NCBI RefSeq assembly: GCF_009909195.1
Contig: NZ_JAAAMU010000009.1
Coordinates: forward strand, 1-64,000
Source: Paenibacillus sacheonensis
Lineage (GTDB): Bacteria > Bacillota > Bacilli > Paenibacillales > Paenibacillaceae
Direction: 5' to 3'
DNA length: 64,000 nt
Part shown: positions 63,944 through 64,000 of the stretch, in pieces
Position numbering within the stretch: position 1 is the stretch's first letter
Layout: each line of letters opens with the position of its first letter
Made by a program: the position numbers and the translations under genes
The notes under the pieces: generated by a model
What the model was told of the DNA's origin: nothing
Databases searched by the model: none
What the model saw: only the letters and a program-made list of their open reading frames with translations

Positions 63944-64000
63944 CGTTATTTCCGAGCGTTATGCCCGCCGTCACGGAGCCGGCGTATCGCCGGGCGGTCT

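Overview
The window looks like a chromosome segment of a GC-rich member of the Bacillota, most likely Paenibacillaceae (Paenibacillus or Cohnella type). The signs are strong AGGAGG-type ribosome binding sites in front of ATG, GTG and TTG starts, recognisable sigma-A promoters, a type II pantothenate kinase, a Gram-positive lipoprotein solute-binding protein, and many carbohydrate genes each paired with an AraC or LacI regulator. This placement is inference from gene content; no rRNA or tRNA gene is present to confirm it.

Region 1 (1-12.9 kb): a truncated GH4 glycosidase at the left edge, a repeat-bearing 1.2 kb gap, an oxidoreductase/FG-GAP propeller gene pair divergent from an AraC regulator, a small membrane protein, and two tandem secreted beta-helix proteins of the same architecture (1082 and 1089 aa). 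Region 2 (13.0-28.2 kb): a minus-strand glycan block with GH38, a metal-dependent amidohydrolase, GH4, three GH36-like alpha-galactosidases, coaW and a GH127/DUF1680 enzyme, facing a divergent AraC regulator. Together these suggest intracellular breakdown of a heteroglycan rich in alpha-linked residues. Region 3 (28.4-43.9 kb): a GAF histidine kinase with a four-cysteine cluster plus a LuxR response regulator, an FMN reductase, VOC proteins, an AHSA1 protein, a large secreted clan GH-A glycosidase, a divergent HxlR/MFS pair, an aldo/keto reductase, a luciferase-like oxidoreductase, GrpB and Nudix proteins.

Region 4 (44-53 kb): a PhyH-type dioxygenase divergent from an AraC regulator, a SWIM-SNF2 helicase, and an FAD oxidoreductase with a C-terminal discoidin-like part, divergent from a fourth AraC regulator. 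Region 5 (53.8-59.9 kb): an operon lacI - permease - permease - solute-binding lipoprotein - sulfatase, with a clear promoter, an intrinsic terminator inside its leader and a perfect palindrome. It carries no ATPase gene, so it probably relies on a shared one. Region 6 (60-64 kb): a DrrAB-type ABC exporter, a MarR regulator and an MFS pump, with palindromes placed on the promoters.

The most unusual feature is in the gaps rather than the genes. Several intergenic repeat families unrelated in overall sequence (881-1063, 12342-12845, 37708-37960, and an inverted pair at 41231-41414 and 53531-53715) share a unit or motif spacing of about 50-52 bp, close to five helical turns. Other tandem repeats (16, 23/46, 36 and 129 bp) sit in gaps or next to operon starts. 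No CRISPR, insertion sequence, tRNA or rRNA was found.
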